Shown piece after piece: positions 1 through 7,199 of a stretch of 15,781 nucleotides of DNA; the first letter of the stretch is position 1, and each line of letters begins with the position of its first letter. Below the pieces are notes generated by a model, which saw only the letters and a list, made by a program, of their open reading frames with translations, did not search any database and was not told the DNA's origin. A program made the position numbers and the translations under genes. Source of the stretch: Robiginitomaculum sp. (GTDB lineage: Bacteria; Pseudomonadota; Alphaproteobacteria; Caulobacterales; Maricaulaceae); the NCBI GenBank assembly GCA_021647805.1, contig JAKITZ010000027.1, forward strand, positions 1 to 15,781. The letters run 5' to 3'.

Positions 1-63
1 GCTTTCCCTGAGTGGATGGAGAGTAAACAATTACCCGGGCTGGCCTGTCTAACAACAGAATAA
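1..63 (+). CDS. pgk: Phosphoglycerate kinase, C-terminal fragment (partial)
   Basis: An open frame enters from the left edge and ends with TAA at 61-63. Its 20 visible residues (AFPEWMESKQLPGLACLTTE) match the usual end of phosphoglycerate kinase, in which a glycine-rich stretch is followed by a segment of the form AFLEWMEGKxLPGVAAL. The enzyme transfers phosphate from 1,3-bisphosphoglycerate to ADP in glycolysis. Only the tail is visible, so the call depends on this short match and on the aldolase gene that follows 23 bp later. That gene pair is common in alphaproteobacteria. Confidence 0.7.
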   Translation, partial: AFPEWMESKQLPGLACLTTE

Positions 64-86
64 TAAATTTACCAAAGGGGAATATT

Positions 87-1097
87 ATGAACTTACAAGA
101 CTTAAACAAAATTGCTAACCAAATGACTGCACCAGGAACCGGCATATTGGCCGCTGATGAAAGCTCTGGAACCATACAAAAACGCTTTGATGCGATAAAT
201 CTGACCAGTACAGCAGATAAACGCCGTGATTGGCGTGAGATGTTGTTTCGTACCGAGCCAGCAATGAGCGATTATATTGGTGGCGTGATTTTATTTGATG
301 AAACCTTACGCCAAAGCTCAGATGATGGAACTAAATTGGTTGAGCTGATAAATGCTTCTGGCGCAGTTCCGGGGATCAAGGTTGATGCTGGTGCACAAAA
401 TATGGCTGGATTTGGCGGCGAAAAAGTAACTGCCGGCCTTGATGGTTTACGAGCGCGAATGGCCGAATATTATCAACTTGGCGCTAGATTTGCCAAATGG
501 CGGGCAGTTATTGAAATTGATCAACAACGGCCATCATCAGCATGTGTCACCGCCAACAACCACGCGCTGGCCAGATACGCGGCGATTTGCCAAGAAGCGC
601 AGATAGTGCCGATTGTTGAGCCAGAAGTTCTAATGGACGGTGGCCACTCTGCTGATCGTTGCGGCGAAGTAACTATGGCAACCCTAAAGAGCCTGTTTAC
701 TGAATTGCATAACCAAGGTGTAGAACTTGAAGGTATAATATTAAAACCAAACATGATTGTCTCTGGCAAGAAATGCAGCTCTCAGGCATGTGTCGAAGAA
801 GTAGCGACAAAAACAGTTGCGGTCTTAAAAGCCTCTGTTCCAGCGTCGGTTCCGGGAATTGCCTTTTTATCTGGCGGTCAGTCGGACATTGATGCAACCG
901 CGCACTTAAATGCGATGAATGCCGGTTATGATTTGCCGTGGAACTTGACGTTTTCTTATGGACGAGCCTTGCAAGCTGCACCATTGGCGGCATGGAATGG
1001 CAATGATACTGCTGCTGGACAAGCAGCCTTTGCACATCGGGCAAAAATGAATGGTTTAGCCAGTAAAGGTAAATGGAATAAAGGCATGGAGGGGTAA
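87..1097 (+). CDS. fda: Class I fructose-bisphosphate aldolase
   Basis: This enzyme cleaves fructose 1,6-bisphosphate to dihydroxyacetone phosphate and glyceraldehyde 3-phosphate in the cytosol through a Schiff-base lysine. At 336 residues it has the usual length for the eukaryote-like class I family. Visible landmarks are LAADESSGTIQKRF (21-34), the lysine in GIKVD (K98), FAKWR (135-139), IVEPE (176-180), the Schiff-base lysine K220 in IILKPNM, and the LSGGQS phosphate-binding loop (261-266). All residues expected for catalysis are present. The ATG at 87 follows a good ribosome site, AAAGGGG at 74-80. The gene lies 23 bp after pgk and is probably cotranscribed with it. No metal-dependent class II aldolase occurs in the window. 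Confidence 0.97.
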   Translation: MNLQDLNKIANQMTAPGTGILAADESSGTIQKRFDAINLTSTADKRRDWREMLFRTEPAMSDYIGGVILFDETLRQSSDDGTKLVELINASGAVPGIKVDAGAQNMAGFGGEKVTAGLDGLRARMAEYYQLGARFAKWRAVIEIDQQRPSSACVTANNHALARYAAICQEAQIVPIVEPEVLMDGGHSADRCGEVTMATLKSLFTELHNQGVELEGIILKPNMIVSGKKCSSQACVEEVATKTVAVLKASVPASVPGIAFLSGGQSDIDATAHLNAMNAGYDLPWNLTFSYGRALQAAPLAAWNGNDTAAGQAAFAHRAKMNGLASKGKWNKGMEG

Positions 1098-1129
1098 CTC
1101 TTGTTTGGCTGCATAACAACTTCATCGCA

Positions 1130-1753
1130 ATGAATACTCAAATTTACCTGATGACACCGCCGCAAATCCCTGACCTAGAGGGGTTTGCTGCCGATCTTGA
1201 TGCAGTTTGTCAGGCACAGGAAATTGCCAGCTTGCAAATACGCTTAAAAGACATGGGCGATGATGAAATTACTCGTGTTTTTGCAAAACTAGCACCGATT
1301 GCCCGTGCTCACGGGGCAATTGTGATCATAAATGACAATCCGCATTTGGCATTAGAACTAGGTGCAGACGGCGTGCATTTGGGGCAAAGTGATATGGCGG
1401 TGAAAGCTGCCAGAAAATTGCTGGGATCCAACATGGTTATCGGCGCCACCGCCCATAACTCAAGGCATTTGGCAATGTGTGCTGCCGAGGACGGCGCTGA
1501 TTATGTGGCCTTTGGTGCATTTTTTGCTACCGCCACCAAAAAGACAGAATTCGTTGCCACAACTGATCTTTTGCAATGGTGGGTCGAGATGATGGAAATT
1601 CCATGTGTGGCAATTGGTGGCATTACACCTGAAAATGTTAGCTCGTTGGTGAAGGCCGGTGCAGATTTCGTTTGTCTTAGCTCCGGAGTTTGGAATACCA
1701 CAAGTGAACCGCTCGATGCGATAAATGATCTAGCCAAGCAATTAGGTTGCTGA
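1130..1753 (+). CDS. thiE: Thiamine-phosphate synthase (ThiE family)
   Basis: ThiE joins the hydroxymethylpyrimidine diphosphate and thiazole phosphate halves of thiamine in the cytosol. The 207 residues form a TIM barrel of normal length. Family residues are visible: Q, R and K in LQIRLKD, the ND pair in IINDN, GADGVHLGQSD, GATAH (threonine where most members have serine), the TxTK phosphate loop in FATATKK, and AIGGI near the C-terminal phosphate site. The protein is rather divergent but nothing essential looks lost. The ATG at 1130 has no clear Shine-Dalgarno sequence. No TPP riboswitch precedes it, and the 32-bp gap after the aldolase suggests read-through from the glycolytic genes rather than thiamine control. 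A TenI-like protein is the alternative, but the intact TxTK loop favours a synthase. Confidence 0.87.
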   Translation: MNTQIYLMTPPQIPDLEGFAADLDAVCQAQEIASLQIRLKDMGDDEITRVFAKLAPIARAHGAIVIINDNPHLALELGADGVHLGQSDMAVKAARKLLGSNMVIGATAHNSRHLAMCAAEDGADYVAFGAFFATATKKTEFVATTDLLQWWVEMMEIPCVAIGGITPENVSSLVKAGADFVCLSSGVWNTTSEPLDAINDLAKQLGC

Positions 1754-1760
1754 ACCAGTG

Positions 1761-2942
1761 ATGAGATTCAGTAGATTTTTCTTGAGCTTTTTAATAGCTG
1801 TCTTCTTGGGCTTTTCGGTACAAGCACAAGAAAATAGTATTGATCTTGGCACAAATATTGTTGAACCAGCAGAAGAAAAAGAAGCCGAGCCGCCCACTGT
1901 GGACGATTGGCAAGATATGTTCAAAGTACCGGCAAAGCCAGACAGCGCGTTGTCTGAATTTTCACAAATCGATCAATTAAGCGAAACCGCCTTGGCGTAT
2001 CAGGCATGGCAAGGCGGTGATTATGTTAAAGCCAGAATATTGGCGGCACTTGCCGGAGCCGATGGCGATCCGCAAGGGCAGTTTTTGTTCGCAATATTGC
2101 TGGATAATGGCTTAGGCGGCGATAAACAGTCAATCAATGCTGTCAAATGGTATCGAGAAGCAGCAAATAACGGTGTCGATGATGCTTGGTTAGCTTTGGC
2201 CGGTATAGCCTTTGAGAGCCGAGGTGGACTTTCATCTAGTGATGGCCGCAAGTTTCTGACCAAGGCAGCCAAGTTAGAAATTCCAGAAGCAATGTTGGCT
2301 TTAGGGCGTAGCTTTTCTTCTGGATTTGGCGGGCAGCCTGATGAAGTAAAGGCCGAACAATGGTTTCGTAATGCAATCGCCAATGGGGTTAATGATGCAC
2401 GCATCGCCTTAGCTGATTTATTGTTAAGCCAGAACAAAGATGATGAGGCGCTTGCTCTTTATAAAACTGCTGTGTTTGGTGGCTCAGCAGAGGCCGCATG
2501 GAAAGCCGGGGTCCTACAAGCTGATCCAGACAGTCCGGTTTTTGCGCCCCAAAATGCTGGCCGGCAATTACAGACTGCCGCCGAAGCTGGTAATTTGCTG
2601 GCGATGACAGCTTACGGGCTATTTCTTTCCAGTGATACACCGCCTTTGCCAGCCAGTGCAGCTAGATGGTTTCGTAAAGCAGCCGAAGGTGGTGAGGTCG
2701 AAGGACAGTATTTATACGCACTGGCCTTGGCCAAGGGTGAGGGAATAAGTATGGATCGTGAACTTGCTTATGAGTGGGCATTACGCGCCAAAGAAGCGGC
2801 AAGCGACGAAGAACAGTACAGCCAATTAGCCGAGGCATTAGGCATGTCGTTGCCGCCAGCTACGCGTGATTTAGTCTATGCCAGAGCAAAAATGCCACTT
2901 ATGATAGCGATCAAACCAGCGCCAACGCTCACCGCAGAATAA
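1761..2942 (+). CDS. Exported Sel1/TPR-like repeat protein
   Basis: The 393-residue protein begins with a typical signal peptide (MRFSRFFLSFLIAVFLGFSVQAQ, cleavage expected after about residue 22). An acidic, proline-rich linker follows, then a string of Sel1-like repeats to the C-terminus. The repeats are recognisable by recurrent segments such as GQFLFAILLDNGLGG, AVKWYREAANNGV, AEQWFRNAIANGV, AARWFRKAAEGG and GQYLYALALAKGEG, each a helical hairpin of about 36 residues. Such proteins act as periplasmic scaffolds, but no partner can be named here. Translation could begin at the GTG at 1758 or at the ATG at 1761; the ATG is chosen because it directly begins the signal peptide. It starts 7 bp after the thiE stop, so translational coupling is likely. 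Confidence 0.85.
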   Translation: MRFSRFFLSFLIAVFLGFSVQAQENSIDLGTNIVEPAEEKEAEPPTVDDWQDMFKVPAKPDSALSEFSQIDQLSETALAYQAWQGGDYVKARILAALAGADGDPQGQFLFAILLDNGLGGDKQSINAVKWYREAANNGVDDAWLALAGIAFESRGGLSSSDGRKFLTKAAKLEIPEAMLALGRSFSSGFGGQPDEVKAEQWFRNAIANGVNDARIALADLLLSQNKDDEALALYKTAVFGGSAEAAWKAGVLQADPDSPVFAPQNAGRQLQTAAEAGNLLAMTAYGLFLSSDTPPLPASAARWFRKAAEGGEVEGQYLYALALAKGEGISMDRELAYEWALRAKEAASDEEQYSQLAEALGMSLPPATRDLVYARAKMPLMIAIKPAPTLTAE

Positions 2943-2990
2943 GCATGATTCGGGTCGAAATAATTTACGCATTCCAAAATGGCAAAACTG

Positions 2991-3006
2991 CTTACACTTT
3001 TGTAAG
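2991..3006. repeat. Short perfect inverted repeat upstream of efp
   Basis: CTTACA and TGTAAG flank a 4-base centre (CTTT) in the 108-bp gap between the Sel1 gene and efp. No T-run follows on either strand, so it is unlikely to be an intrinsic terminator. It could be a small operator or chance; nothing else supports a role. Confidence 0.25.
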
Positions 3007-3050
3007 AAATGCTTTACAGGAAGCCAGTGAAGCAAGTTTTGGAGTATGAT

Positions 3051-3614
3051 ATGAAAATCAATGGTAATGAAATTCGTCCCGGCAATGTGATAGAGCATCA
3101 AAACTCCTTGTGGTTGGCGGTAAAGTGTAATGCGGTAAAGCCGGGCAAAGGTGGGGCGTTTAATCAGGTGGAGCTAAAAAACCTTATCAATGGCTCAAAG
3201 TTAAATGAGCGGTTTCGCTCCTCCGAAAAAGTTGAAAAAGTAAGACTAGAGCAAAAAACACATACTTATCTGTTTGATAATGGCGATACATTGGCTTTTA
3301 TGGATAGTGAAAATTTCGAACAAATTGAACTAATGAAAGAATTTATTGGCGATCAAGCTGCGTATTTGCAAGATGGTATGGAGATCAGTATTGAGTTTCA
3401 TGGCGAACAGGCAATTAAAATATCTATGCCAGAACAAGTGGTGTTACAGATAAAAGACACCGAGCCAGTGGTTAAAGGGCAAACAGCGGCCAATTCTTTT
3501 AAGCCGGCTATTCTTGAAAATGGTGTTCGTACTCAAGTGCCACCATTTGTCGGAATTGATGAAAAAATAGTGGTCAGCACCTCTGATGGCTCTTATGTAA
3601 AGCGCGCTGATTAA
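3051..3614 (+). CDS. efp: Elongation factor P
   Basis: EF-P binds between the ribosomal P and E sites and relieves stalling at polyproline stretches. The 187-residue protein has the usual three beta-barrel domains: KOW-like N-terminal domain (about 1-63), central OB domain (about 66-128), and C-terminal domain ending with VPPFVGIDEKIVVSTSDGSY. The loop that contacts the P-site tRNA reads VKPGKGGAF, with lysine at position 33. The factor is therefore of the lysine type modified by EpmA/EpmB beta-lysylation, not the arginine type rhamnosylated by EarP. The start is set at the ATG at 3051, which matches the family N-terminus MKINGNEIRPG and has GGAG at 3041-3044; an in-frame upstream extension to 3009 has no family match. 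suhB follows 29 bp later. Confidence 0.97.
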   Translation: MKINGNEIRPGNVIEHQNSLWLAVKCNAVKPGKGGAFNQVELKNLINGSKLNERFRSSEKVEKVRLEQKTHTYLFDNGDTLAFMDSENFEQIELMKEFIGDQAAYLQDGMEISIEFHGEQAIKISMPEQVVLQIKDTEPVVKGQTAANSFKPAILENGVRTQVPPFVGIDEKIVVSTSDGSYVKRAD

Positions 3615-3643
3615 ATTTTATTCAGCTTTCAAGGATTACGATT

Positions 3644-4438
3644 ATGGTAACAGCTTCTGGTCTGCACAATATTATGATGGGTGCGGCTCGCAAAGCCGCC
3701 CGCTCGCTTAATCGCGATTTTGGCGAGGTCGAGCATTTACAGGTCTCTAAAAAAGGTCCGGCTGACTTTGTTAGCCGAGCAGATAAGCAGGCCGAAGAAG
3801 TGCTGGTTGAGGAATTATCAATTTCTCGTCCCGGCTATGGGTTTTTGCTTGAAGAAGGCGGCGAGATCAAAGGAACTGATCCCTCACACCGCTTCATTAT
3901 TGATCCATTGGACGGCACCACCAATTACTTGCATTCAATTCCGCATTTTTGCATATCCATTGCTTTGGAGCGCGAGGGTGAACTAATCGCCGGAGTTATT
4001 TACGATCCATTGCGCGATGAAATGTTCCGGGCGGAAAAAGGCAAAGGTGCTTTTCTAAATGATAGCCGTCTACGGGTTTCGGCGCGTAATGGCATGCCAG
4101 CATCTTTATTGGCCACAGGTATTCCATTTATGGGAAAACCTGGTCACTCACAATCGCTCAAAGAAATTCACCGCTTAAGCCAACAAGTTTCTGGTATCCG
4201 GCGCATGGGCTCTGCAGCTCTTGATTTGGCATGGGTTTCGGCTGGCCGGTATGATGCGTTTTGGGAACGCAATCTCAATATTTGGGATATTGCTGCTGGA
4301 ATTATACTGGTTCGCGAAGCTGGTGGTTTGGTAACGGATATGGATGGTGAGTTAAAAATAGACGGCTCATCTATTTTGGCCAGCACACCGGGAATTTATG
4401 ATTACGTAAAAAGCGAGCTTAGCGAAGTAAAACCGTAA
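3644..4438 (+). CDS. suhB: Inositol-1-monophosphatase family protein
   Basis: A Mg-dependent, Li-sensitive-type sugar-phosphate phosphatase of 264 residues, the usual family length. Metal-binding motifs are intact: the EE pair at 70-71 (GFLLEEGG), DPLDGTTN at 87-94 and WDIAAG at 214-219. In bacteria the family hydrolyses inositol-1-phosphate and related phosphates, and SuhB also has roles in RNA processing in enterobacteria. Which role applies here cannot be read from the sequence. The start is supported by AAGGA at 3631-3635, 8 bp before the ATG. The gene follows efp closely, an arrangement common in alphaproteobacteria, and converges with the minus-strand genes 15 bp further on. Confidence 0.94.
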   Translation: MVTASGLHNIMMGAARKAARSLNRDFGEVEHLQVSKKGPADFVSRADKQAEEVLVEELSISRPGYGFLLEEGGEIKGTDPSHRFIIDPLDGTTNYLHSIPHFCISIALEREGELIAGVIYDPLRDEMFRAEKGKGAFLNDSRLRVSARNGMPASLLATGIPFMGKPGHSQSLKEIHRLSQQVSGIRRMGSAALDLAWVSAGRYDAFWERNLNIWDIAAGIILVREAGGLVTDMDGELKIDGSSILASTPGIYDYVKSELSEVKP

Positions 4439-4453
4439 AAACTCTATCCACGT

Positions 4454-4918
4454 TTACTCCTTACCACCTTTGATAATGGTTAGTTTTGGTTTGATTACTC
4501 TTGGTTTCGAGGACGGTGGTTTTATTGCTTCAGGTGGATCTTCTGAACTATCATCATCAGTAATAAAAGAGCGAACGCCATACTTTTTGCCAACTGGTTT
4601 TTGTCTACCAAAACCGCCGCCACGGTTCCAAACTTTGGGCTTTTTGCCTTTGGCTTTATCTTCTATTTCTTTTAATTTGATCGCTTGTAAATAAGACAGT
4701 GCCTCATCGGCCTTACCTTTGTCAGGGTCTATAAATGCGCTATCAAAAGTTTCTAAGCGTTGTTCCAAACCATTAGCAAATTCATTTTCCCACTCGGTGA
4801 ATTCATTATCTTGCGGCAGGTCTTTTGATTTCAATAATGCCTTGCGTAACCTAGACAAGGCTTTGCGCTTTTTGCGTAATCGCGCTCGTTCACGTTTTTT
4901 ATCGTCACTCTTGTCCAT
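4454..4918 (-). CDS. Unrecognised basic hypothetical protein
   Basis: A 154-residue protein I cannot assign to a family. It begins with a strongly basic, probably helical stretch (about residues 4-32, rich in K and R, for example KRERARLRKKRKALSRLRKALLK). A mixed acidic segment follows, then a glycine-rich basic patch (KVWNRGGGFGRQKPVGKKYG), an acidic cluster (DDDSSEDPPE) and a basic tail ending IIKGGKE. There is no signal peptide or membrane segment. Composition suggests a nucleic-acid or ribosome-associated protein, but that is inference. The ATG at 4918 is chosen; a TTG at 4933 is also in frame and has AAAGG close upstream. Either start overlaps the end of the deiminase gene (by 14 or 29 bp), which suggests translational coupling. 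Confidence 0.7.
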   Translation of the reverse strand: MDKSDDKKRERARLRKKRKALSRLRKALLKSKDLPQDNEFTEWENEFANGLEQRLETFDSAFIDPDKGKADEALSYLQAIKLKEIEDKAKGKKPKVWNRGGGFGRQKPVGKKYGVRSFITDDDSSEDPPEAIKPPSSKPRVIKPKLTIIKGGKE

Positions 4919-5990
4919 CAGTCGGTTTTTCAACAGCCTTTAACAATCGCTCATTGGCAATACCATGAAATTGCGCCGACATGCAACGCACCCCGCCGCC
5001 CATCTGACAAACCATGCCGGATTGCACGGGAATTACCTGCTTGTTTGTCATTGCTCGGACTTGCTGTAAGGCAAGAACATCTTCTTTAATGCCAAATTGT
5101 GGCAGATAAATACGGGTCTTTGTTACCAGCATATTAGTGTAAATTCCGCAGGCAGAACCGAACCGAGCATCATAAATTCCACTGCCATCATACGGAGTGA
5201 CCAGCTCTAATATTTTTACATCTGGAAGGCCGCGTTTTAGGTCGGCTTTTAGTTGCTGCATATAATCGGGGTCATCAGGGTAAGAATTGATCGCCAAAAC
5301 ATTATCATCAACAAAAGCCACCACACCGTCGGCATGTTGCAAGCCGCCTTGCTCATCGGCTTCGATAAATGCCAAATTATTGATACCGGGCATAGCCAGT
5401 AATAGCTCTTTTGCTTTGGTCTCGCTCAGCCTGTTATCGGTAAGAAATTTAGTGCTGATAACGGTATTACCACTAAAATCTGAAACAAAATTACCGCCAT
5501 CATTTAATAAATTACTTGTTTCAAACTGCAATCCTGCGCCGATCAGGAAGTTTGCAAAGTTATCTTGCACATAATCAGCATCAACTTGGCCACGCCTGCC
5601 ACCGCCTTGTCCGGCTGCGGTATAGCGGAACATCATTGGAGTGGTAGTATTTGATGAAGAAAAATCTCGCGCCCAAATATCATCTTGTGGTGCGATTAGC
5701 ACCCTCTGCTCTCCCAAGACATCAGCAAAGTAGCTGTAATTTTCTTGGTCGGTTAATACTAAAACTTGATCATAGATAGCAATTTGTTGTGCAAAAGCCA
5801 GTTGGAACTTTAATATTTCCTCTGCCATGTCAGCGTAATAAGGATCGCCTTTCTTTGGCGAAATTAAAACGATCAATTGTTGATTATCAGTAACTTCGGT
5901 CATTTGCTGATCTTCAGCGCAGGAAACATTGGTTGTGGTTATCAACGCCACAACTATTATAGAAATAAAAGTTTTCAACCATAACGGCAA
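4905..5990 (-). CDS. Exported agmatine/peptidylarginine deiminase family protein
   Basis: A 361-residue member of the PPAD-like guanidine-modifying family, which hydrolyses guanidino groups through a cysteine thioester. Landmarks in order: DDIWARD (103-109), DGGNFVSD (164-171), QHADG (218-222, with H219 and D221) and GGGVRCMSAQ with the presumed nucleophile C337. An N-terminal hydrophobic segment (about residues 6-20) precedes N-V-S-C at 21-24, so the protein is probably exported; as a lipoprotein box it would be atypical. Ordinary agmatine deiminases are cytosolic and read GGGIHC near the nucleophile, so the substrate here is uncertain. The start is a TTG at 5990, supported by AGGAA 8 bp upstream; an ATG nearby is out of frame. 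It follows gapR by 17 bp and is probably cotranscribed. Confidence 0.85.
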   Translation of the reverse strand: MPLWLKTFISIIVVALITTTNVSCAEDQQMTEVTDNQQLIVLISPKKGDPYYADMAEEILKFQLAFAQQIAIYDQVLVLTDQENYSYFADVLGEQRVLIAPQDDIWARDFSSSNTTTPMMFRYTAAGQGGGRRGQVDADYVQDNFANFLIGAGLQFETSNLLNDGGNFVSDFSGNTVISTKFLTDNRLSETKAKELLLAMPGINNLAFIEADEQGGLQHADGVVAFVDDNVLAINSYPDDPDYMQQLKADLKRGLPDVKILELVTPYDGSGIYDARFGSACGIYTNMLVTKTRIYLPQFGIKEDVLALQQVRAMTNKQVIPVQSGMVCQMGGGVRCMSAQFHGIANERLLKAVEKPTDGQE

Positions 5991-6007
5991 TAAAACGTTT
6001 CCTAAAT

Positions 6008-6256
6008 TTAGCTCTCACCAAGGGCTGACAAGTACAAATCCAAAATAGCCTCTTGTTCCTGACGCTCTTCACGATCCATCTTACGAATACGTACCACTTG
6101 GCGCAAAACTTTGGTATCAAAACCAAATGCTTTGGCTTCGTCATACACAGCCTTGATATCTTCAAGTACTGCTTTTTTGTCTTCTTCAAGGCGTTCAATG
6201 CGAGCCAGAGTTGATTTTAACTGCTCGCGAGTGCTTTGGCCCATATCTACGGTCAT
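6008..6256 (-). CDS. gapR: GapR/DUF2312 nucleoid-associated protein
   Basis: An 82-residue protein matching GapR along its length: an N-terminal coiled-coil region (LARIERLEEDKKAVLEDIK), then DEAKAFGFDTKVLRQVVRIRKMD and the conserved end EEREEQ-like region to AILDLYLSALG. In Caulobacter, GapR binds AT-rich, overtwisted DNA ahead of replication and transcription and stimulates type II topoisomerases. The family is largely limited to alphaproteobacteria and their phages. The ATG at 6256 has AGGA about 9 bp upstream. A promoter candidate lies at 6299-6326, so it can be expressed apart from the TPR gene before it. The exported deiminase begins 17 bp after its stop. Confidence 0.95.
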   Translation of the reverse strand: MTVDMGQSTREQLKSTLARIERLEEDKKAVLEDIKAVYDEAKAFGFDTKVLRQVVRIRKMDREERQEQEAILDLYLSALGES

Positions 6257-6298
6257 ATTGGTTTTCCTGTTGGTGGAGTGAGAATCATATTTGCGGCA

Positions 6299-6326
6299 AT
6301 TATATGTGAGAAACTGCTTCTGGGAA
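6299..6326 (-). promoter_or_regulatory. Candidate sigma-70 promoter for gapR
   Basis: On the minus strand TTCCCA (6321-6326, 4 of 6 consensus bases) is separated by 16 bp from a perfect TATAAT (6299-6304). Transcription would start near 6292, giving a leader of about 35 bases before gapR. It sits just downstream of the stop of the TPR gene. The -10 box is strong and the -35 box is weak. Confidence 0.45.
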
Positions 6327-6330
6327 CCGG

Positions 6331-6885
6331 TTAAAGCTGCCTACCTTCAACTTGTTTGCTTAAGCGATCAACGCCTTCTTGTGCCTGAGTCAAAAACGGA
6401 TGAATAGCCAGCGCATCTGAATAAGCTTGAAAGGCGCCTGTTGCGCTACCAAGCCTTTCAAGCACAAGGCCTAAGCCGACCAAAGCACCAAAATGGCGCG
6501 GTTGTAATTCAATGGCCATTCCCAGATCCTCAGCCGCAGCAGTATATTCGCCACGAGCATATTCCAGCGCAGCTCTACGGTTCCAACCTTCGGCAAAATC
6601 AGGTGCAAATTCAATAACATCAGAAAAGAAATCACCAGCCAGCTCAAGATCGCCGCTGAATTGTGCATCTATTCCACGTTGCAGAATCAGATCAACGCTA
6701 GGTGAACCAGAGTCAAAGAACCTTGCCCAAACCTCTTCGGCTAATAGTTCAGCCTCGTGGTTTTCCGAAGATACAGACAACCGATTTAGTAATTCCTCAA
6801 CCGGTATAGCATTTTCCTGTTGCGCGAAAACCGGCACAGGAAACAGCAAAGCCCAAGCAATGAATATGTATAAAAACAGTTTCAT
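6331..6885 (-). CDS. Exported tetratricopeptide-repeat protein
   Basis: A 184-residue protein with a clear signal peptide (MKLFLYIFIAWALLFPVPVFA, cleavage expected before QQE). About three TPR units follow: one around DLILQRGIDAQFSGDLELAGDFFSDVI, one around EGWNRRAALEYARGEYTAAAEDLGMAIEL, and one around GALVGLGLVLERLGSATGAFQAYSDALAI. TPRs mediate protein contacts; the partner is unknown, and the location is probably periplasmic. The start at 6885 is chosen because it opens the signal peptide. A longer in-frame start at 6963 would add 26 residues that read like non-coding sequence. No Shine-Dalgarno sequence precedes the ATG, and a good promoter ends only 6 bp upstream, so the mRNA may be leaderless. 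Confidence 0.85.
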   Translation of the reverse strand: MKLFLYIFIAWALLFPVPVFAQQENAIPVEELLNRLSVSSENHEAELLAEEVWARFFDSGSPSVDLILQRGIDAQFSGDLELAGDFFSDVIEFAPDFAEGWNRRAALEYARGEYTAAAEDLGMAIELQPRHFGALVGLGLVLERLGSATGAFQAYSDALAIHPFLTQAQEGVDRLSKQVEGRQL

Positions 6886-6891
6886 GAGGTC

Positions 6892-6924
6892 AGTATAAAG
6901 CGTGCGGGGCAAAACGTCACGTTT
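6892..6924 (-). promoter_or_regulatory. Candidate promoter of the TPR gene with a palindrome over the -35 box
   Basis: On the minus strand GTGACG (6915-6920, 4 of 6) and TATACT (6892-6897, 5 of 6) are 17 bp apart, the ideal spacing. The -35 box lies inside a perfect palindrome, AAACGT-C-ACGTTT on the plus strand (6912-6924). The last base of the -10 box is 6 bases from the ATG at 6885, so transcription should begin at or next to the start codon. The palindrome could bind a dimeric regulator. Confidence 0.5.
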
Positions 6925-7004
6925 CGTTTTTGCAATAGTTTCACTGGTTATGCATTTCTGCACATTCCGTAAAAATCAAAAACAGTCAATAAAAGTGTCG
7001 GTGA

Positions 7005-7130
7005 TCAGCCTTGACGGGCTTTAAAGCGCGGGTTGGTCTTGTTGATCACGTACAAGCGACCTTTGCGGCGAACCACTTTACAGTCTTTATGACGGTTTTT
7101 TAAGGATTTCAGAGAGCTTCGAACTTTCAT
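7005..7130 (-). CDS. rpmJ: 50S ribosomal protein L36 (cysteine-poor form)
   Basis: A 41-codon gene reading MKVRSSLKSLKNRHKDCKVV at the N-terminus and ending NKTNPRFKARQG. This is the longer L36 form, usual in alphaproteobacteria, that lacks the zinc-binding Cys-Cys-Cys-His set: the positions of C11, C14 and C27 in the zinc form are not cysteine, and only one cysteine, C17, remains. L36 sits in the large ribosomal subunit. The TPR gene follows 119 bp later with its own likely promoter, so rpmJ is probably transcribed alone. Its leader holds a terminator-like hairpin, annotated separately. Confidence 0.95.
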   Translation of the reverse strand: MKVRSSLKSLKNRHKDCKVVRRKGRLYVINKTNPRFKARQG

Positions 7131-7156
7131 AGTCCCGGTTCCATTGCTATAAATAC

Positions 7157-7187
7157 ATAAAATAAAAGAGCCTACATGCTGTGGCTC
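7157..7187 (-). terminator. Terminator-like hairpin in the rpmJ leader
   Basis: Read on the minus strand, GAGCC (7183-7187) pairs with GGCTC (7168-7172). Inside this stem ACA pairs with TGT around a GCA loop, with one bulged A. The T-rich run TTTTATTTTAT (7157-7167) follows at once. This looks like an intrinsic terminator pointing toward rpmJ, although no minus-strand gene lies upstream for it to end. It may be an attenuator of rpmJ. The plus-strand reading lacks a T-run. Confidence 0.4.
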
Positions 7188-7199
7188 AAAAGAGCGCGG

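Noticed and set aside
697..1125. Long minus-strand open frame opposite the aldolase gene (142 codons)
   Set aside because: It lies antisense to a well-conserved gene, has no recognisable protein features, and is a shadow of the real frame.
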